Shown: in pieces, positions 9,245-18,475 of the stretch
Numbering within the stretch: the stretch's first letter is position 1
Layout: each line of letters begins with the position of its first letter
NCBI RefSeq assembly: GCF_000720455.1
Contig: NZ_JOAK01000011.1
Location: forward strand, 62,001 to 126,000
DNA from: Streptomyces virginiae
GTDB taxonomy: Bacteria > Actinomycetota > Actinomycetes > Streptomycetales > Streptomycetaceae
DNA length: 64,000 nucleotides
Direction: 5' to 3'
Translations under genes and position numbers: made by a program
The notes under the pieces: model-generated
Databases searched by the model: none
The model's input: the letters and a program-made list of their open reading frames with translations, nothing else
Told to the model about the DNA's origin: nothing

Positions 9245-10065
9245 TGCGGCTCGACGTCGTCACGATCTTCCCCGAGTACCTGGAACCGCTGAACGTCTCC
9301 CTCGTCGGCAAGGCCCGCGCCCGCGGCCAGCTCGACGTGCACGTCCACGACCTGCGGGACTGGACCCACGACCGGCACAACACGGTCGACGACACCCCGT
9401 ACGGCGGCGGCCCCGGCATGGTCATGAAGACCGAACCGTGGGGCGAGGCGCTGGACGAGGCGCTGGCCGACGGCTACGAGGCGGGCGCGCACGGCCCCGT
9501 CATGGTGGTCCCCACGCCCAGCGGCCGTCCGTTCACCCAGGAACTGGCCGTCGAGCTCTCCGAGCGGCCCTGGCTGATCTTCACGCCCGCCCGCTACGAG
9601 GGCATCGACCGCCGCGTGATGGACGAGTACGCCACGCGCATGCCGGTGTACGAGGTCTCCATCGGCGACTACGTCCTGGCGGGCGGCGAAGCGGCCGTCC
9701 TGGTCGTCACCGAGGCCGTGGCCCGCTTGCTGCCCGGGGTCCTCGGCAATGCCGAGTCGCACCGGGACGACTCCTTCGCGCCCGGCGAGATGGCGAACCT
9801 GCTGGAGGGGCCCGTCTACACCAAGCCGCCGGTGTGGCGCGGCCGGGACATCCCCGACGTGCTGCTCAGCGGCCACCACGGCAAGATCGCCCGGTGGCGC
9901 CGGGACGAGGCGTTCCGCCGGACCGCGAGCAACCGCCCCGACCTGATCGAGCGTTGCGAGGCTTCCGCCTTCGACAAGAAGGACCGCGAGATCCTCTCCA
10001 TCCTGGGCTGGCAGCCGTCGCCGGACGGCCGATTTTGGCGCAGGCCGCAAGCCGTGGAAGAATAG
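9244..10065 (+). CDS. trmD: tRNA (guanine-N1-)-methyltransferase TrmD
   Basis: Methylates G37 next to the anticodon of tRNAs with G36, preventing frameshifting. The 273-residue SPOUT enzyme shows the N-terminal [13 protein letters not shown], the [14 protein letters not shown] segment near residue 50 and the knot motif [13 protein letters not shown] near residue 140 that binds S-adenosylmethionine. Its start overlaps the rimM stop by one base. Position between rimM and rplS is conserved widely in bacteria. Confidence 0.96.
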   Translation: MRLDVVTIFPEYLEPLNVSLVGKARARGQLDVHVHDLRDWTHDRHNTVDDTPYGGGPGMVMKTEPWGEALDEALADGYEAGAHGPVMVVPTPSGRPFTQELAVELSERPWLIFTPARYEGIDRRVMDEYATRMPVYEVSIGDYVLAGGEAAVLVVTEAVARLLPGVLGNAESHRDDSFAPGEMANLLEGPVYTKPPVWRGRDIPDVLLSGHHGKIARWRRDEAFRRTASNRPDLIERCEASAFDKKDREILSILGWQPSPDGRFWRRPQAVEE

Positions 10066-10199
10066 GCGGCTGCTGTGTGCTCGCCGGACGCCCCTGCCAC
10101 AGGGGGACCGTCGGCCGCCGAGTGGCACGGCTCCGGAATTCTCTACGGAAACCCGCACTGGCGACCTGTGGCGTCATGCGAAGAAAGCAGACGAAGAAC

Positions 10200-10550
10200 A
10201 TGTCTCACCTGCTCGATGGCGTCAACGCCGCCGCGCTCCGCTCGGACGTCCCGGCCTTCCGCCCGGGTGACACGATCAACGTGCACGTCCGCGTGATCGA
10301 GGGCAACCGCTCCCGTATCCAGCAGTTCAAGGGTGTCGTCATCCGCCGCCAGGGCGCCGGTGTCTCCGAGACCTTCACCGTTCGCAAGGTCTCCTTCAGC
10401 GTCGGCGTGGAGCGTACCTTCCCGGTCCACTCCCCGATCTTCGAGAAGATCGAGCTCGTCACCCGCGGTGACGTGCGCCGTGCGAAGCTGTACTACCTCC
10501 GTGAGCTCCGCGGCAAGGCCGCGAAGATCAAGGAGAAGCGCGACAAGTAA
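10200..10550 (+). CDS. rplS: 50S ribosomal protein L19
   Basis: Large-subunit protein bL19 at the 30S/50S interface. The 116 residues carry the family signature ([22 protein letters not shown]... and [17 protein letters not shown]...). The ATG at 10200 gives the usual N-terminus MSHLLDGVN. The 134-base gap after trmD suggests that it may have its own promoter or leader. It ends just before sipW. Confidence 0.96.
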   Translation: MSHLLDGVNAAALRSDVPAFRPGDTINVHVRVIEGNRSRIQQFKGVVIRRQGAGVSETFTVRKVSFSVGVERTFPVHSPIFEKIELVTRGDVRRAKLYYLRELRGKAAKIKEKRDK

Positions 10551-10594
10551 GGTCGCCACCGGTGTCCGGGGGCGGCCGGATAGGCTCGCCCCCG

Positions 10595-11347
10595 ATGGAC
10601 ACCGAAGCACCTCACACGCAGCGCGGTCACTCTTCCCCCCGCGAGGGGCAAGGGTGGCCGCGTTCTGCGTTCTCCGGGACCGGCGCGGCCGGGCACGGCC
10701 GGCGGGCCTCGGGGCGGCAGCTGACCTGGCGCCGGGCCGGGGTGCTCGGCGTGGTCTGCACCGTCTTCCTGCTGCTGCTCAGCAACTTCGTCGTCCAGCC
10801 CTTCCTGATCCCCAGCCGCTCCATGGAGCCGACGCTCAGGGTCGGGGACCGGGTGCTGGTCAACAAGCTGGCGTACCGTTTCGGTGATCAGCCGCGCCGC
10901 GGGGACCTGGTGGTCTTCGACGGCACGGGATCCTTCGTACGGGAGCGCGCGGACGGCAACCCGGTCGGTGGCCTGGTGCACGGCGCGGCCTCGGCGCTCG
11001 GGCTGGCGGAGCCCTCCGACACCGACTTCGTGAAGCGGGTGGTGGGCGTGGGTGGTGACGACGTGGTCTGCTGTGACGCGGGCGGCCGGGTCGCGGTGAA
11101 CGGCGTGCCGCTGGACGAGCCTTACCTGTTTCCGGGGGACGCGCCCTCGGCGGTGCCCTTCCGGATCGTCGTGCCCGTGGGGACCCTGTGGGTGATGGGT
11201 GATCATCGTTCCCAGTCCCGGGACTCGCGGGACCACCTCGGGGAACCGGGCGGGGGGATGGTGCCGGTGGAGAAAGTGATCGGGCGGGCCGACTGGATCG
11301 GCTGGCCGGTTTCGCGCTGGGGCGCCGTCGGCGGCGGCCATGGGTAG
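10595..11347 (+). CDS. sipW: type I signal peptidase SipW
   Basis: First of four consecutive membrane-bound signal peptidases that cleave secretory signal peptides. After a cytoplasmic N-terminus and one membrane segment (VLGVVCTVFLLLLSNFVV) come the catalytic serine S76 in IPSRSMEPTL and lysine K147 in DFVKRVVG. ATG 10595 is used; a GTG at 10562 in the same frame would add 11 residues and cannot be excluded. The stop overlaps the sipX start by eight bases. Confidence 0.92.
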   Translation: MDTEAPHTQRGHSSPREGQGWPRSAFSGTGAAGHGRRASGRQLTWRRAGVLGVVCTVFLLLLSNFVVQPFLIPSRSMEPTLRVGDRVLVNKLAYRFGDQPRRGDLVVFDGTGSFVRERADGNPVGGLVHGAASALGLAEPSDTDFVKRVVGVGGDDVVCCDAGGRVAVNGVPLDEPYLFPGDAPSAVPFRIVVPVGTLWVMGDHRSQSRDSRDHLGEPGGGMVPVEKVIGRADWIGWPVSRWGAVGGGHG

Positions 11348-12293
11348 CCGCGGGCGGCCGCGGGGCCGACGGGAGCAGGAGCCCGAACCGGAGCAGCGCG
11401 CAAGGACGCGGGGCCGACGGGACTGGCTCGATGACGAGCCCGAGCCCCAGCCGCAGCCGCGCGCAAGACCGCGGGGCCGTCGCGAGCCCGAGCGGGAGCC
11501 GGAGCCGGTCGTGGCGGAGGGCGGCCGGGCCCAGCGGCGCCGGCTGGCGCGCAAGGTCCGGCGGCGCCGCCGCACGCGCCGGGCGGGCGAGCTGCCCCTG
11601 CTCGTGGTGGTGGCGCTGTGCATAGCCCTGCTCCTCAAGACCTTCCTGGTGCAGGCCTTCTTCATCCCGTCGGGCTCGATGGAGCAGACCATCCGGATCG
11701 GCGACCGGGTCCTCGTGGACAAGCTGACCCCGTGGTTCGGCTCCAAGATCGAGCGCGGGGACGTCGTCGTGTTCAAGGACCCCGGCGGCTGGCTCAAGGG
11801 CGAGTCGGCCCGGCAGGCCCCGGACCCGATCGTGGTCAAGCAGATCAAGCAGACGCTGACCTTCATCGGCCTGCTGCCCTCGTCCGACGAACAGGACCTG
11901 ATCAAGCGCGTCATCGGCGTCGGCGGCGACACCGTCAAGTGCTGCGACGCCAAGGGCCGGGTCACCGTCAACGGCTCGCCGCTCGACGAGCCGTACGTGA
12001 ACCCGGGCAACACCCCCTCCGACATCCCCTTCGAGGTGGAGGTGCCGGCCGGACGGCTGTTCGTGATGGGCGACCACCGAGCGAATTCGGCCGATTCCCG
12101 TTTTCACCTCGACGAGGCCTTCGAGGGCACCATCGACGAGAACGGGGTCGTGGGGGAGGCCGTGGTGATCGCCTGGCCGTTCGGACACTGGACCCGTCTG
12201 GAGCAGCCCGCGACCTTCCGCATGGTGCCCGATCAGGCACGGCGTGCGGGACGCGGCCGCAGGCGGCGCGGTTCGGGCGTGCCGTTCGCATAG
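11340..12293 (+). CDS. sipX: type I signal peptidase SipX, with charged repeat N-terminus
   Basis: A 317-residue signal peptidase with catalytic S113 in IPSGSMEQTI and K189 in DLIKRVIG, after a membrane anchor (LLVVVALCIALLLKTFLV). The first 75 or so residues are an unusual cytoplasmic extension made of alternating basic RGRR blocks and acidic EPEPEPQ blocks. At DNA level this is three imperfect copies of CGCGGGGCCGACGGG around 11357, 11407 and 11470. The ATG overlaps the end of sipW, so the pair is translationally coupled. Confidence 0.93.
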   Translation: MGSRGRPRGRREQEPEPEQRARTRGRRDWLDDEPEPQPQPRARPRGRREPEREPEPVVAEGGRAQRRRLARKVRRRRRTRRAGELPLLVVVALCIALLLKTFLVQAFFIPSGSMEQTIRIGDRVLVDKLTPWFGSKIERGDVVVFKDPGGWLKGESARQAPDPIVVKQIKQTLTFIGLLPSSDEQDLIKRVIGVGGDTVKCCDAKGRVTVNGSPLDEPYVNPGNTPSDIPFEVEVPAGRLFVMGDHRANSADSRFHLDEAFEGTIDENGVVGEAVVIAWPFGHWTRLEQPATFRMVPDQARRAGRGRRRRGSGVPFA

Positions 12294-12396
12294 TGTGTCC
12301 TCGGTCTCCCGAGCCTTAGGGAACTCCCGCTCGTTAAGGGAGGGGAGGGCCCGTGTCCGGTTCGGCGCGGGCGGCGATCGTGAGTGAGGAGTGGAT

Positions 12397-13302
12397 GTGG
12401 GGGACGTGGCGGTAGGCGCACGGTCCGGACGCGACGAGGGCGAGGAGCGGCCGGACGACGCCGTCGCGCGCGAGACCGAGGAGGACGGCGCTCTGGAGAA
12501 GCCGCACCGTTCCTTCTGGAAGGAGCTCCCGCTCCTCATCGGCATCGCCCTGCTGCTGGCCCTGCTGATCAAGACCTTCCTGGTCCAGGCGTTCTCGATC
12601 CCCTCGGACTCGATGCAGGACACACTGCAGCGCGGGGACCGGGTGCTGGTCGACAAGCTGACCCCGTGGTTCGGCTCCGAGCCGGAGCGCGGCGAGGTCG
12701 TGGTCTTCCACGACCCCGCGAACTGGCTGTCGGGCGAGCCCACGCCGGAGCCGAACATCGCGCAGAAGGCCCTCAGCTGGATCGGCCTGATGCCGTCCGC
12801 CGAGGAGAAGGACCTGATCAAGCGGACCATCGCCATCGGCGGTGACACGGTCGAGTGCAAGAAGGGGGGACCGGTCGTCGTCAACGGCAAGGCGCTCGAC
12901 GAGCCGTACATCTACCCCGGCAACACCCCGTGCGACGACCACCCCTTCGGCCCGCTCAAGGTGCCCGAGGGCAAGATCTGGGTGATGGGCGACCACCGGC
13001 AGAACTCGCAGGACTCCCGCTACCACATGGAGGACTCCACCCAGGGCTTCGTGCCGGTCGACAAGGTCGTCGGGCGGGCCGTCGTGATCGCGTGGCCGGT
13101 GACCCGCTGGTCCACGCTGCCGATCCCGGACACCTTCGACCAGCCGGGCATCGGCAACCAGGCCGCGGCCACCGCGCTCGGCCTCGGGGCCGCCGGACTG
13201 GCGCCGGTCGGGCTCGGCCCGGGCGCGCTGGGGCTCGCCGGAGCCGTCCCGCTCGTCATGTGGCGCCGCCGGAAGCTGACCGGGGGCCGTACCGACGGGT
13301 AG
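12397..13302 (+). CDS. sipY: type I signal peptidase SipY
   Basis: Signal peptidase of 301 residues with catalytic S72 in IPSDSMQDTL and K142 in DLIKRTIA. It has an N-terminal membrane anchor and a second hydrophobic stretch near the C-terminus (LGLGAAGLAPVGLGPGALG...VPLVMWRRR), giving two membrane segments; in S. lividans SipY is known as the major signal peptidase. GTG 12397 is chosen because AGGAG ends five bases before it; GTG 12391 lies directly on that site. Confidence 0.9.
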   Translation: MGDVAVGARSGRDEGEERPDDAVARETEEDGALEKPHRSFWKELPLLIGIALLLALLIKTFLVQAFSIPSDSMQDTLQRGDRVLVDKLTPWFGSEPERGEVVVFHDPANWLSGEPTPEPNIAQKALSWIGLMPSAEEKDLIKRTIAIGGDTVECKKGGPVVVNGKALDEPYIYPGNTPCDDHPFGPLKVPEGKIWVMGDHRQNSQDSRYHMEDSTQGFVPVDKVVGRAVVIAWPVTRWSTLPIPDTFDQPGIGNQAAATALGLGAAGLAPVGLGPGALGLAGAVPLVMWRRRKLTGGRTDG

Positions 13303-13343
13303 GGTGCCGCCCAGGTCGACGATCCCGATGTGGGGGCGCTGGA

Positions 13344-14123
13344 ATGGGCGGAACAGAAGCGATACGCAGTGGCAAGGATGGCCGCGGCGGTCTCGGCAAC
13401 GTGTTGTCGGGAATCGTCGTGGCCATCGGCTTTGCGCTCTTCCTCGGCGGCTTCGTGTGGGGGGCGCTCGTGTATCAGCCCTACACGGTCCCGACGGACT
13501 CGATGATGCCGACGGTGCGGCCCGGCGACCGGCTGCTGGCACAGCGCATCGACGGCGGTGAGGTGCGCCGCGGGGACGTGGTCATCTTTACTGATTCCAT
13601 GTGGAGCGATTCGCCCATGGTCAAGCGGGTCGTCGGCGTCGGCGGCGACACCGTGAAGTGCTGCGGCGCGGCCGGCGAGCTGACCGTGAACGGCGTCCCG
13701 CTGGACGAGCCCTACGCCGACACCAGCCGGCCGGACTCGGGCCTGGCCATGCCGCCCGGACAGGCCCCGCCGCCCGGCACCCCCTTCGAGGTGACGGTCC
13801 CCGAGGAGAACCTCTTCCTGCTCGGCGACCGGCGTGCCGCCTCGCTCGACTCGCGCTCCCACCTCCAGGAGGCAGGCCAGGGCACCGTCCCGCGGTCCGC
13901 CGTCAGCGCCCGCGTCGACGCCCTGGCCTGGCCGTCCATGACGATGCTGGAGCGGCCGCGGACGTACGCCGCCCTGCCCGGCGGGACATCGGGGCACGGC
14001 CCGCTGCGGCTCCAGGTGACGGCCGTGATCGCCGGAGCCGCCCTGGTGGTGCTGGGAGCCGCGTACGGGCCCCTCGCGCGGGTCCTGGGGCGCGGGCGGC
14101 GGGAGCGGGCCGGTGTCGCCTGA
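13344..14123 (+). CDS. sipZ: type I signal peptidase SipZ
   Basis: Fourth signal peptidase of the cluster, 259 residues, with catalytic S53 in VPTDSMMPTV and K94 in MVKRVVG. An N-terminal membrane segment precedes the serine, and a C-terminal one (VTAVIAGAALVVLGAAYGPL) follows the catalytic domain. In the box IV region it reads LLGDRRAASLDSR where the other three have VMGDHR, a change at the His position. The end overlaps the Nudix gene by 11 bases. Confidence 0.92.
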   Translation: MGGTEAIRSGKDGRGGLGNVLSGIVVAIGFALFLGGFVWGALVYQPYTVPTDSMMPTVRPGDRLLAQRIDGGEVRRGDVVIFTDSMWSDSPMVKRVVGVGGDTVKCCGAAGELTVNGVPLDEPYADTSRPDSGLAMPPGQAPPPGTPFEVTVPEENLFLLGDRRAASLDSRSHLQEAGQGTVPRSAVSARVDALAWPSMTMLERPRTYAALPGGTSGHGPLRLQVTAVIAGAALVVLGAAYGPLARVLGRGRRERAGVA

Positions 14124-14619
14124 CCCGGCGGGTGACCACAGCCCCCGCCAGGTGTCCCGGGTGATCCTGCTGGACCCGGCGGACCGGATCCTGCTGCTGC
14201 ACGGTTTCGAACCGGCCGATCCCTCGGACGACTGGTGGTTCACCCCGGGCGGCGGACTCGAGGGGACGGAGACCCGGGAGCAGGCCGCGCTGCGCGAGCT
14301 GGCCGAGGAGACCGGGATCACCGAGGTGGAGCTGGGGCCGGTGCTGTGGCACCGCTACTGCTCCTTCCCCTTCGACGGCCGGCGCTGGGAGCAGGACGAG
14401 TGGTACTTCCTGGCCCGGACCAGCCAGACCACGACCTGGATGGGCGGTCTGACGGAGCTGGAGCGGCGCAGCGTCACCGGAGCCAGGTGGTGGACCTCCG
14501 AGGAACTTCTCACGGCACATGAGACGGTGTACCCGACCAGACTCGCCGAGCTGCTCCGCACGCTGCTCGACGACGGTCCTCCGGGTGCCCCGGTGGTCCT
14601 GGCCCCGGAAATCGTTTAG
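14113..14619 (+). CDS. Nudix hydrolase
   Basis: A 168-residue protein with a complete Nudix box: GGGLEGTETREQ then AALRELAEETGI, fitting G-x5-E-x7-REUxEExGU, near residues 46-68. Such enzymes hydrolyse nucleoside diphosphates linked to another group, using Mg2+. The substrate cannot be told from sequence. The GTG start lies inside the last codons of sipZ, implying cotranscription with the signal peptidase genes. Confidence 0.88.
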   Translation: MSPDPAGDHSPRQVSRVILLDPADRILLLHGFEPADPSDDWWFTPGGGLEGTETREQAALRELAEETGITEVELGPVLWHRYCSFPFDGRRWEQDEWYFLARTSQTTTWMGGLTELERRSVTGARWWTSEELLTAHETVYPTRLAELLRTLLDDGPPGAPVVLAPEIV

Positions 14620-14674
14620 GGGCGCAGGGCGCTGGCGCACAATAGGGGGACGCACGGCTGAAGGGGAACATGCC

Positions 14675-14983
14675 ATGAGTGCCGAGGACCTCGAAAAGTA
14701 CGAGACCGAGATGGAGCTGAAGCTCTATCGGGAGTACCGCGACGTCGTCGGGCTGTTCAAGTATGTGATCGAGACCGAACGCCGTTTCTACCTCACCAAC
14801 GACTACGAGATGCAGGTGCACTCGGTCCAGGGGGAGGTGTTCTTCGAGGTCTCGATGGCCGATGCCTGGGTCTGGGACATGTACCGGCCGGCCCGCTTCG
14901 TCAAGCAGGTCCGGGTGCTGACCTTCAAGGACGTGAACATCGAGGAGCTCAACAAGAGCGACCTCGAACTGCCCGGCAGCTGA
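14675..14983 (+). CDS. DUF2469 family small protein
   Basis: A 102-residue acidic protein conserved in actinobacteria and of unknown function (DUF2469). It starts MSAEDLEKYETEMELKLYRE and contains the conserved RRFYLTNDYE and VWDMYRPARFVK segments. No membrane segment or catalytic motif is seen. It regularly sits between the rplS/signal peptidase region and yraN in actinomycetes, as here. ATG 14675 follows AAGGGG at a good distance. Confidence 0.88.
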   Translation: MSAEDLEKYETEMELKLYREYRDVVGLFKYVIETERRFYLTNDYEMQVHSVQGEVFFEVSMADAWVWDMYRPARFVKQVRVLTFKDVNIEELNKSDLELPGS

Positions 14984-15091
14984 TCGCCTCACCCGGAAGG
15001 GTGACGGGTCCGTCCACAGCCGTCCGGTTGTCCACCAAGATCCACAAGGTGGGCGGGGACGCGGGACCGTCGGTGCCGGAGGTGGTGCCGG

Positions 15092-15463
15092 ATGGACGCG
15101 AAGAGCGTGGCACGGCAGGCGATGGGGCGGTACGGCGAGGAGCTCGCGGCACGGCGGCTGACCGAGGCCGGGATGACCGTGATCGCGCGGAACTGGCGGT
15201 GCCGCGGCGGGGAGATCGACATCGTCGCGCGCGACGGGGACGCCCTCGTCGTGTGCGAGGTGAAGACCCGGCGTGCGGGTGACTTCGAGCATCCGATGGC
15301 CGCCCTACGGGCCGCGAAGGCGGACCGGCTGCGGCGCCTCGCCGGGCGGTGGCTCGCCGATCACGGCGGACCACCGCCGGGCGGGGTCCGCATCGACCTG
15401 GTGGGAGTCCTGCTGCCGCGGCGCGGCGCGCCCCTGGTGGAACACGTCAGGGGGGTGGCCTGA
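15092..15463 (+). CDS. YraN/UPF0102 family nuclease-like protein
   Basis: A 123-residue protein of the UPF0102 family, related to archaeal Holliday junction resolvases. The PD-(D/E)xK-type residues are visible as GEIDIV followed by CEVKTR. The function is unproven, but the family is usually encoded beside comM/yifB and dprA, which points to DNA processing. Its stop overlaps the start of the comM-like gene (TGATG). Confidence 0.88.
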   Translation: MDAKSVARQAMGRYGEELAARRLTEAGMTVIARNWRCRGGEIDIVARDGDALVVCEVKTRRAGDFEHPMAALRAAKADRLRRLAGRWLADHGGPPPGGVRIDLVGVLLPRRGAPLVEHVRGVA

Positions 15464-17094
15464 TGGGGTTCGCGCGAGCCTGCTCCGTGGCCCTGGTCGG
15501 CGTCGACGGCGTGGTGGTCGAGGTCCAGGCCGACCTGGAGCCCGGAGTCGCGGCCTTCACTCTGGTGGGGCTGCCGGACAAGACCCTCGTCGAGAGCCGG
15601 GACCGGGTGCGTGCGGCCGTGGTCAATTCCGGAGCGGCCTGGCCGCAGAAGAAGCTCACGGTCGGGCTGAGCCCGGCCTCCGTACCCAAGGGCGGCGCCG
15701 GATTCGACCTGGCCGTCGCGGCGGCCGTGCTCGGGGCGGCCGAGGTGGTCGACCCGGCGGCCATCGCCGACCTCGTCCTGATCGGCGAGCTGGGGCTGGA
15801 CGGGCGGGTGCGTCCGGTCCGGGGGATCCTGCCGGCCGTCCTCGCCGCGGCCGAGGCCGGCTACCGGCAGGTGGTCGTCCCCCGGCAGTGCGCCGCGGAG
15901 GCCGCACTCGTACCGGACGTCTCGGTGCTCGGCGTGCGCAGCCTGCGCCAGCTGATCGCCGTCCTGACCGACGGGGAGGTGCCCGAGGAGGAGCCCGGGG
16001 ACCCGCCGGGCCGCCCGGACCCGATGCTGGCCGGACTGCTCGTCCCGGGAGCGGGCCTGGGCACGGGTCTCGCCCCGGGCCGCCCCGACGGGGACTGCGC
16101 CGACTTTCCCGACCTCGCCGACGTGACCGGGCAGCACACGGCCCGCCGCGCCCTCGAAGTGGCCGCCGCCGGGGGCCACCACCTGTTCCTCAGCGGGCCC
16201 CCCGGCGCCGGGAAGACGATGCTGGCCGAGCGGCTGCCCTGGCTCCTGCCGCCGCTCACCCGCCAGGACTCCGTGGAGGTCACCGCGGTCCACTCGGTCG
16301 CGGGAATCCTGCCGCCCGGCGAACCCCTGGTCTCCCGGCCGCCCTACTGCGCCCCGCACCATTCGGCGACCATGCAGTCCCTGGTGGGCGGTGGTACCGG
16401 GGTGCCCAGGCCCGGAGCGGTCTCCCTGGCCCATAGAGGGGTGCTCTTCCTGGACGAGGCCGCGGAGTTCCACGGCCGGGCGCTCGACGCGCTGCGCCAG
16501 CCCCTGGAATCGGGGCACGTGGTCATCGCCCGCGCCGCCGGCGTGGTGCGGCTGCCCGCCAGATTCCTGATGGTCCTCGCCGCGAACCCCTGCCCGTGCG
16601 GACGGCACACCCTGCACGGCGCGGGATGCGAATGCCCGCCCTCGGTGATCCGGCGCTACCAGGCCCGGCTGTCCGGGCCGCTGCTGGACCGGGTGGACCT
16701 GAGGGTGGAGGTCGAGCCCGTGACCCGCAGCGACCTGCTGGGCCGGGGCGGCCGGGGGGAGTCCACCGCGGTGGTCGCCGACCGGGTGCGGGAGGCCCGG
16801 GAGCGCGCCGGGGCCCGGCTCACCGGCACGGCCTGGCGGCTCAACTCGGAAGTGCCGGGGCAGGAACTGAGGACCCGTTGGCAGGCGGCGCCGGGGGCGC
16901 TGGCGCAGGCCGAGCGGGAACTGGAGCGGGGACTGCTCACCGCGCGCGGGCTGGACCGGGTCCTGCGGGTCGCCTGGACCGTCGCCGACCTGCGGGGACG
17001 GGACCGGCCCGAGGCGCTGGACGTGGCCGTGGCGCTGGAGCTGCGGACCGGTATCGCCCGTGGGGCCATGTCGGTTCCGGGGGCCGGGACATGA
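15463..17094 (+). CDS. ComM/YifB family AAA+ ATPase (Mg-chelatase-like)
   Basis: A 543-residue AAA+ protein. The N-terminal part has the YifB-type fold (LVGVDGVVVEVQADLEPG). Walker A GPPGAGKTM is at about residues 243-251 and Walker B VLFLDEAAEF at about 327-336. A cysteine cluster (NPCPCG...CECPP) lies near residue 380. Its homologue ComM is a helicase that drives branch migration in natural transformation; in Streptomyces the role is unknown. It is coupled at both ends, to yraN (TGATG) and dprA (ATGA). Confidence 0.9.
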   Translation: MGFARACSVALVGVDGVVVEVQADLEPGVAAFTLVGLPDKTLVESRDRVRAAVVNSGAAWPQKKLTVGLSPASVPKGGAGFDLAVAAAVLGAAEVVDPAAIADLVLIGELGLDGRVRPVRGILPAVLAAAEAGYRQVVVPRQCAAEAALVPDVSVLGVRSLRQLIAVLTDGEVPEEEPGDPPGRPDPMLAGLLVPGAGLGTGLAPGRPDGDCADFPDLADVTGQHTARRALEVAAAGGHHLFLSGPPGAGKTMLAERLPWLLPPLTRQDSVEVTAVHSVAGILPPGEPLVSRPPYCAPHHSATMQSLVGGGTGVPRPGAVSLAHRGVLFLDEAAEFHGRALDALRQPLESGHVVIARAAGVVRLPARFLMVLAANPCPCGRHTLHGAGCECPPSVIRRYQARLSGPLLDRVDLRVEVEPVTRSDLLGRGGRGESTAVVADRVREARERAGARLTGTAWRLNSEVPGQELRTRWQAAPGALAQAERELERGLLTARGLDRVLRVAWTVADLRGRDRPEALDVAVALELRTGIARGAMSVPGAGT

Positions 17095-18215
17095 CGGGCG
17101 CACAGGACGAGGAGCTGCTGGCGCGGGCGGCCCTGACGCGGGTGCTGGAGCCCGGGGACGCGCACGGCGGGCGCTGGATCCGGGAGCACGGCGCCACGGG
17201 ACTGCTCCGGCTGCTGACCGGCCCGGAGGCGCCATGGCGGACTCCGCCCGGGGTCGGACCGGAGCGGCTCGCCGCCTACCGCAGACGGGCGGCGCTGGCC
17301 GACCCCCGGCGCGACCTCGAACTGGCCGCCGGGTCGGGAGGCCGGTTCGTCTTCCCGGGGTCGGCGGAGTGGCCGACGCAGCTGGACGACCTGGGCGACG
17401 AACGCCCCGTCGGCCTCTGGCTGCGGGGCCGCTCCAACCTGCGTACGTGGGCACTGCGTTCGGTCGCCGTGGTCGGGGCCCGGGCCTGCACCCCGTACGG
17501 CGCGCACATGGCGCAGACGCTGGCCGCCGGCCTCGCCGAGCGCGGCTGGGTCGTGGTCTCCGGCGCCGCCTTCGGGATCGACGGGGCCGCGCACAGGGGG
17601 GCCCTCGCCTCCGGCGGGGCGACCGCGGCGGTGCTCGCCTGCGGGGTGGACGTCGCCTATCCCCGCGGACACGCAGGGCTGCTCGGCCGGATCGCCGGCC
17701 AAGGACTCGTCGTCGGGGAGCTGCCGCCGGGCAGCCACCCCACACCCAGCCGGTTCGTCCTGCGCAACCGGGTCATCGCCGCCCTCACCCGCGGCACCGT
17801 CGTCGTGGAGGCCGCCCACCGCAGCGGCTCCCTGGTCACCGCCCGGCGCGCGCAGCGGCTCGGACGGTTCACGATGGGCGTCCCCGGGCCCGCCACCAGC
17901 GGGCTCTCGGCGGGCGTGCACGAACTCCTCAGAGGTGAGGCCGTGCTGGTCACCGACGCGGCGGAAGTGGTCGAACTCGTCGGCTCCATGGGGGAGCTGG
18001 CCCCCGAGCGGCGCGGCCCCGTGCTCGCCCGCGACCTGCTGGACCGCGAAACGGCCCGCGTACTCGAAGCCCTCCCGGCCGGACGCCCCACGACCGCGGC
18101 CGAGCTGGCACTTGCCTGCGGCACCGGCACCGATGAAGTCATCGGCAGACTGTACGAACTTCACTCTCTGGGGTTCGTCGAACGGCAGGGCGACGGCTGG
18201 CAGTTGAGCGGATGA
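17091..18215 (+). CDS. dprA: DNA processing protein DprA/Smf
   Basis: A 374-residue protein of the DprA/Smf family, which binds single-stranded DNA and loads RecA. The Rossmann-like core shows VVGARACTPYG, SGAAFGIDGAAHRGAL and ELPPGSHPTPSRFVLRNRVIAALT, and a winged-helix domain ends the protein. The ATG overlaps the previous stop (ATGA). The yraN-comM-dprA trio is a common unit even in bacteria not known to be transformable. Confidence 0.93.
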   Translation: MTGAQDEELLARAALTRVLEPGDAHGGRWIREHGATGLLRLLTGPEAPWRTPPGVGPERLAAYRRRAALADPRRDLELAAGSGGRFVFPGSAEWPTQLDDLGDERPVGLWLRGRSNLRTWALRSVAVVGARACTPYGAHMAQTLAAGLAERGWVVVSGAAFGIDGAAHRGALASGGATAAVLACGVDVAYPRGHAGLLGRIAGQGLVVGELPPGSHPTPSRFVLRNRVIAALTRGTVVVEAAHRSGSLVTARRAQRLGRFTMGVPGPATSGLSAGVHELLRGEAVLVTDAAEVVELVGSMGELAPERRGPVLARDLLDRETARVLEALPAGRPTTAAELALACGTGTDEVIGRLYELHSLGFVERQGDGWQLSG

Positions 18216-18475
18216 ACGGCTGGAGGGGGCATACAAACCCGAGCCACCCGGCGAGGCGGTCGTTGACCTGGGGACTTCCGGTGGAAGAGTGAAAGAGATG
18301 AGAGACGCGGTCCTCCCGGTGGCAGTCGCCGGGACCGTGCGCCAGGCGCCGGTCCCGGGTCGCCCGCGCGAGCCGGGGCGCCCCTCGGCCCCCGCGCCAT
18401 CCCGTACTCTTCGCGCACCGCGACACTTTCGTCACGCTACGCTCCCAAGGAATCCGGCTCCGGCAAAGGCGAAGC

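Noticed and set aside
10562..10594. GTG 10562 as the sipW start
   Set aside because: It is possible, but the added residues are low-complexity and the ATG at 10595 gives a more usual signal peptidase N-terminus; kept only as an alternative.
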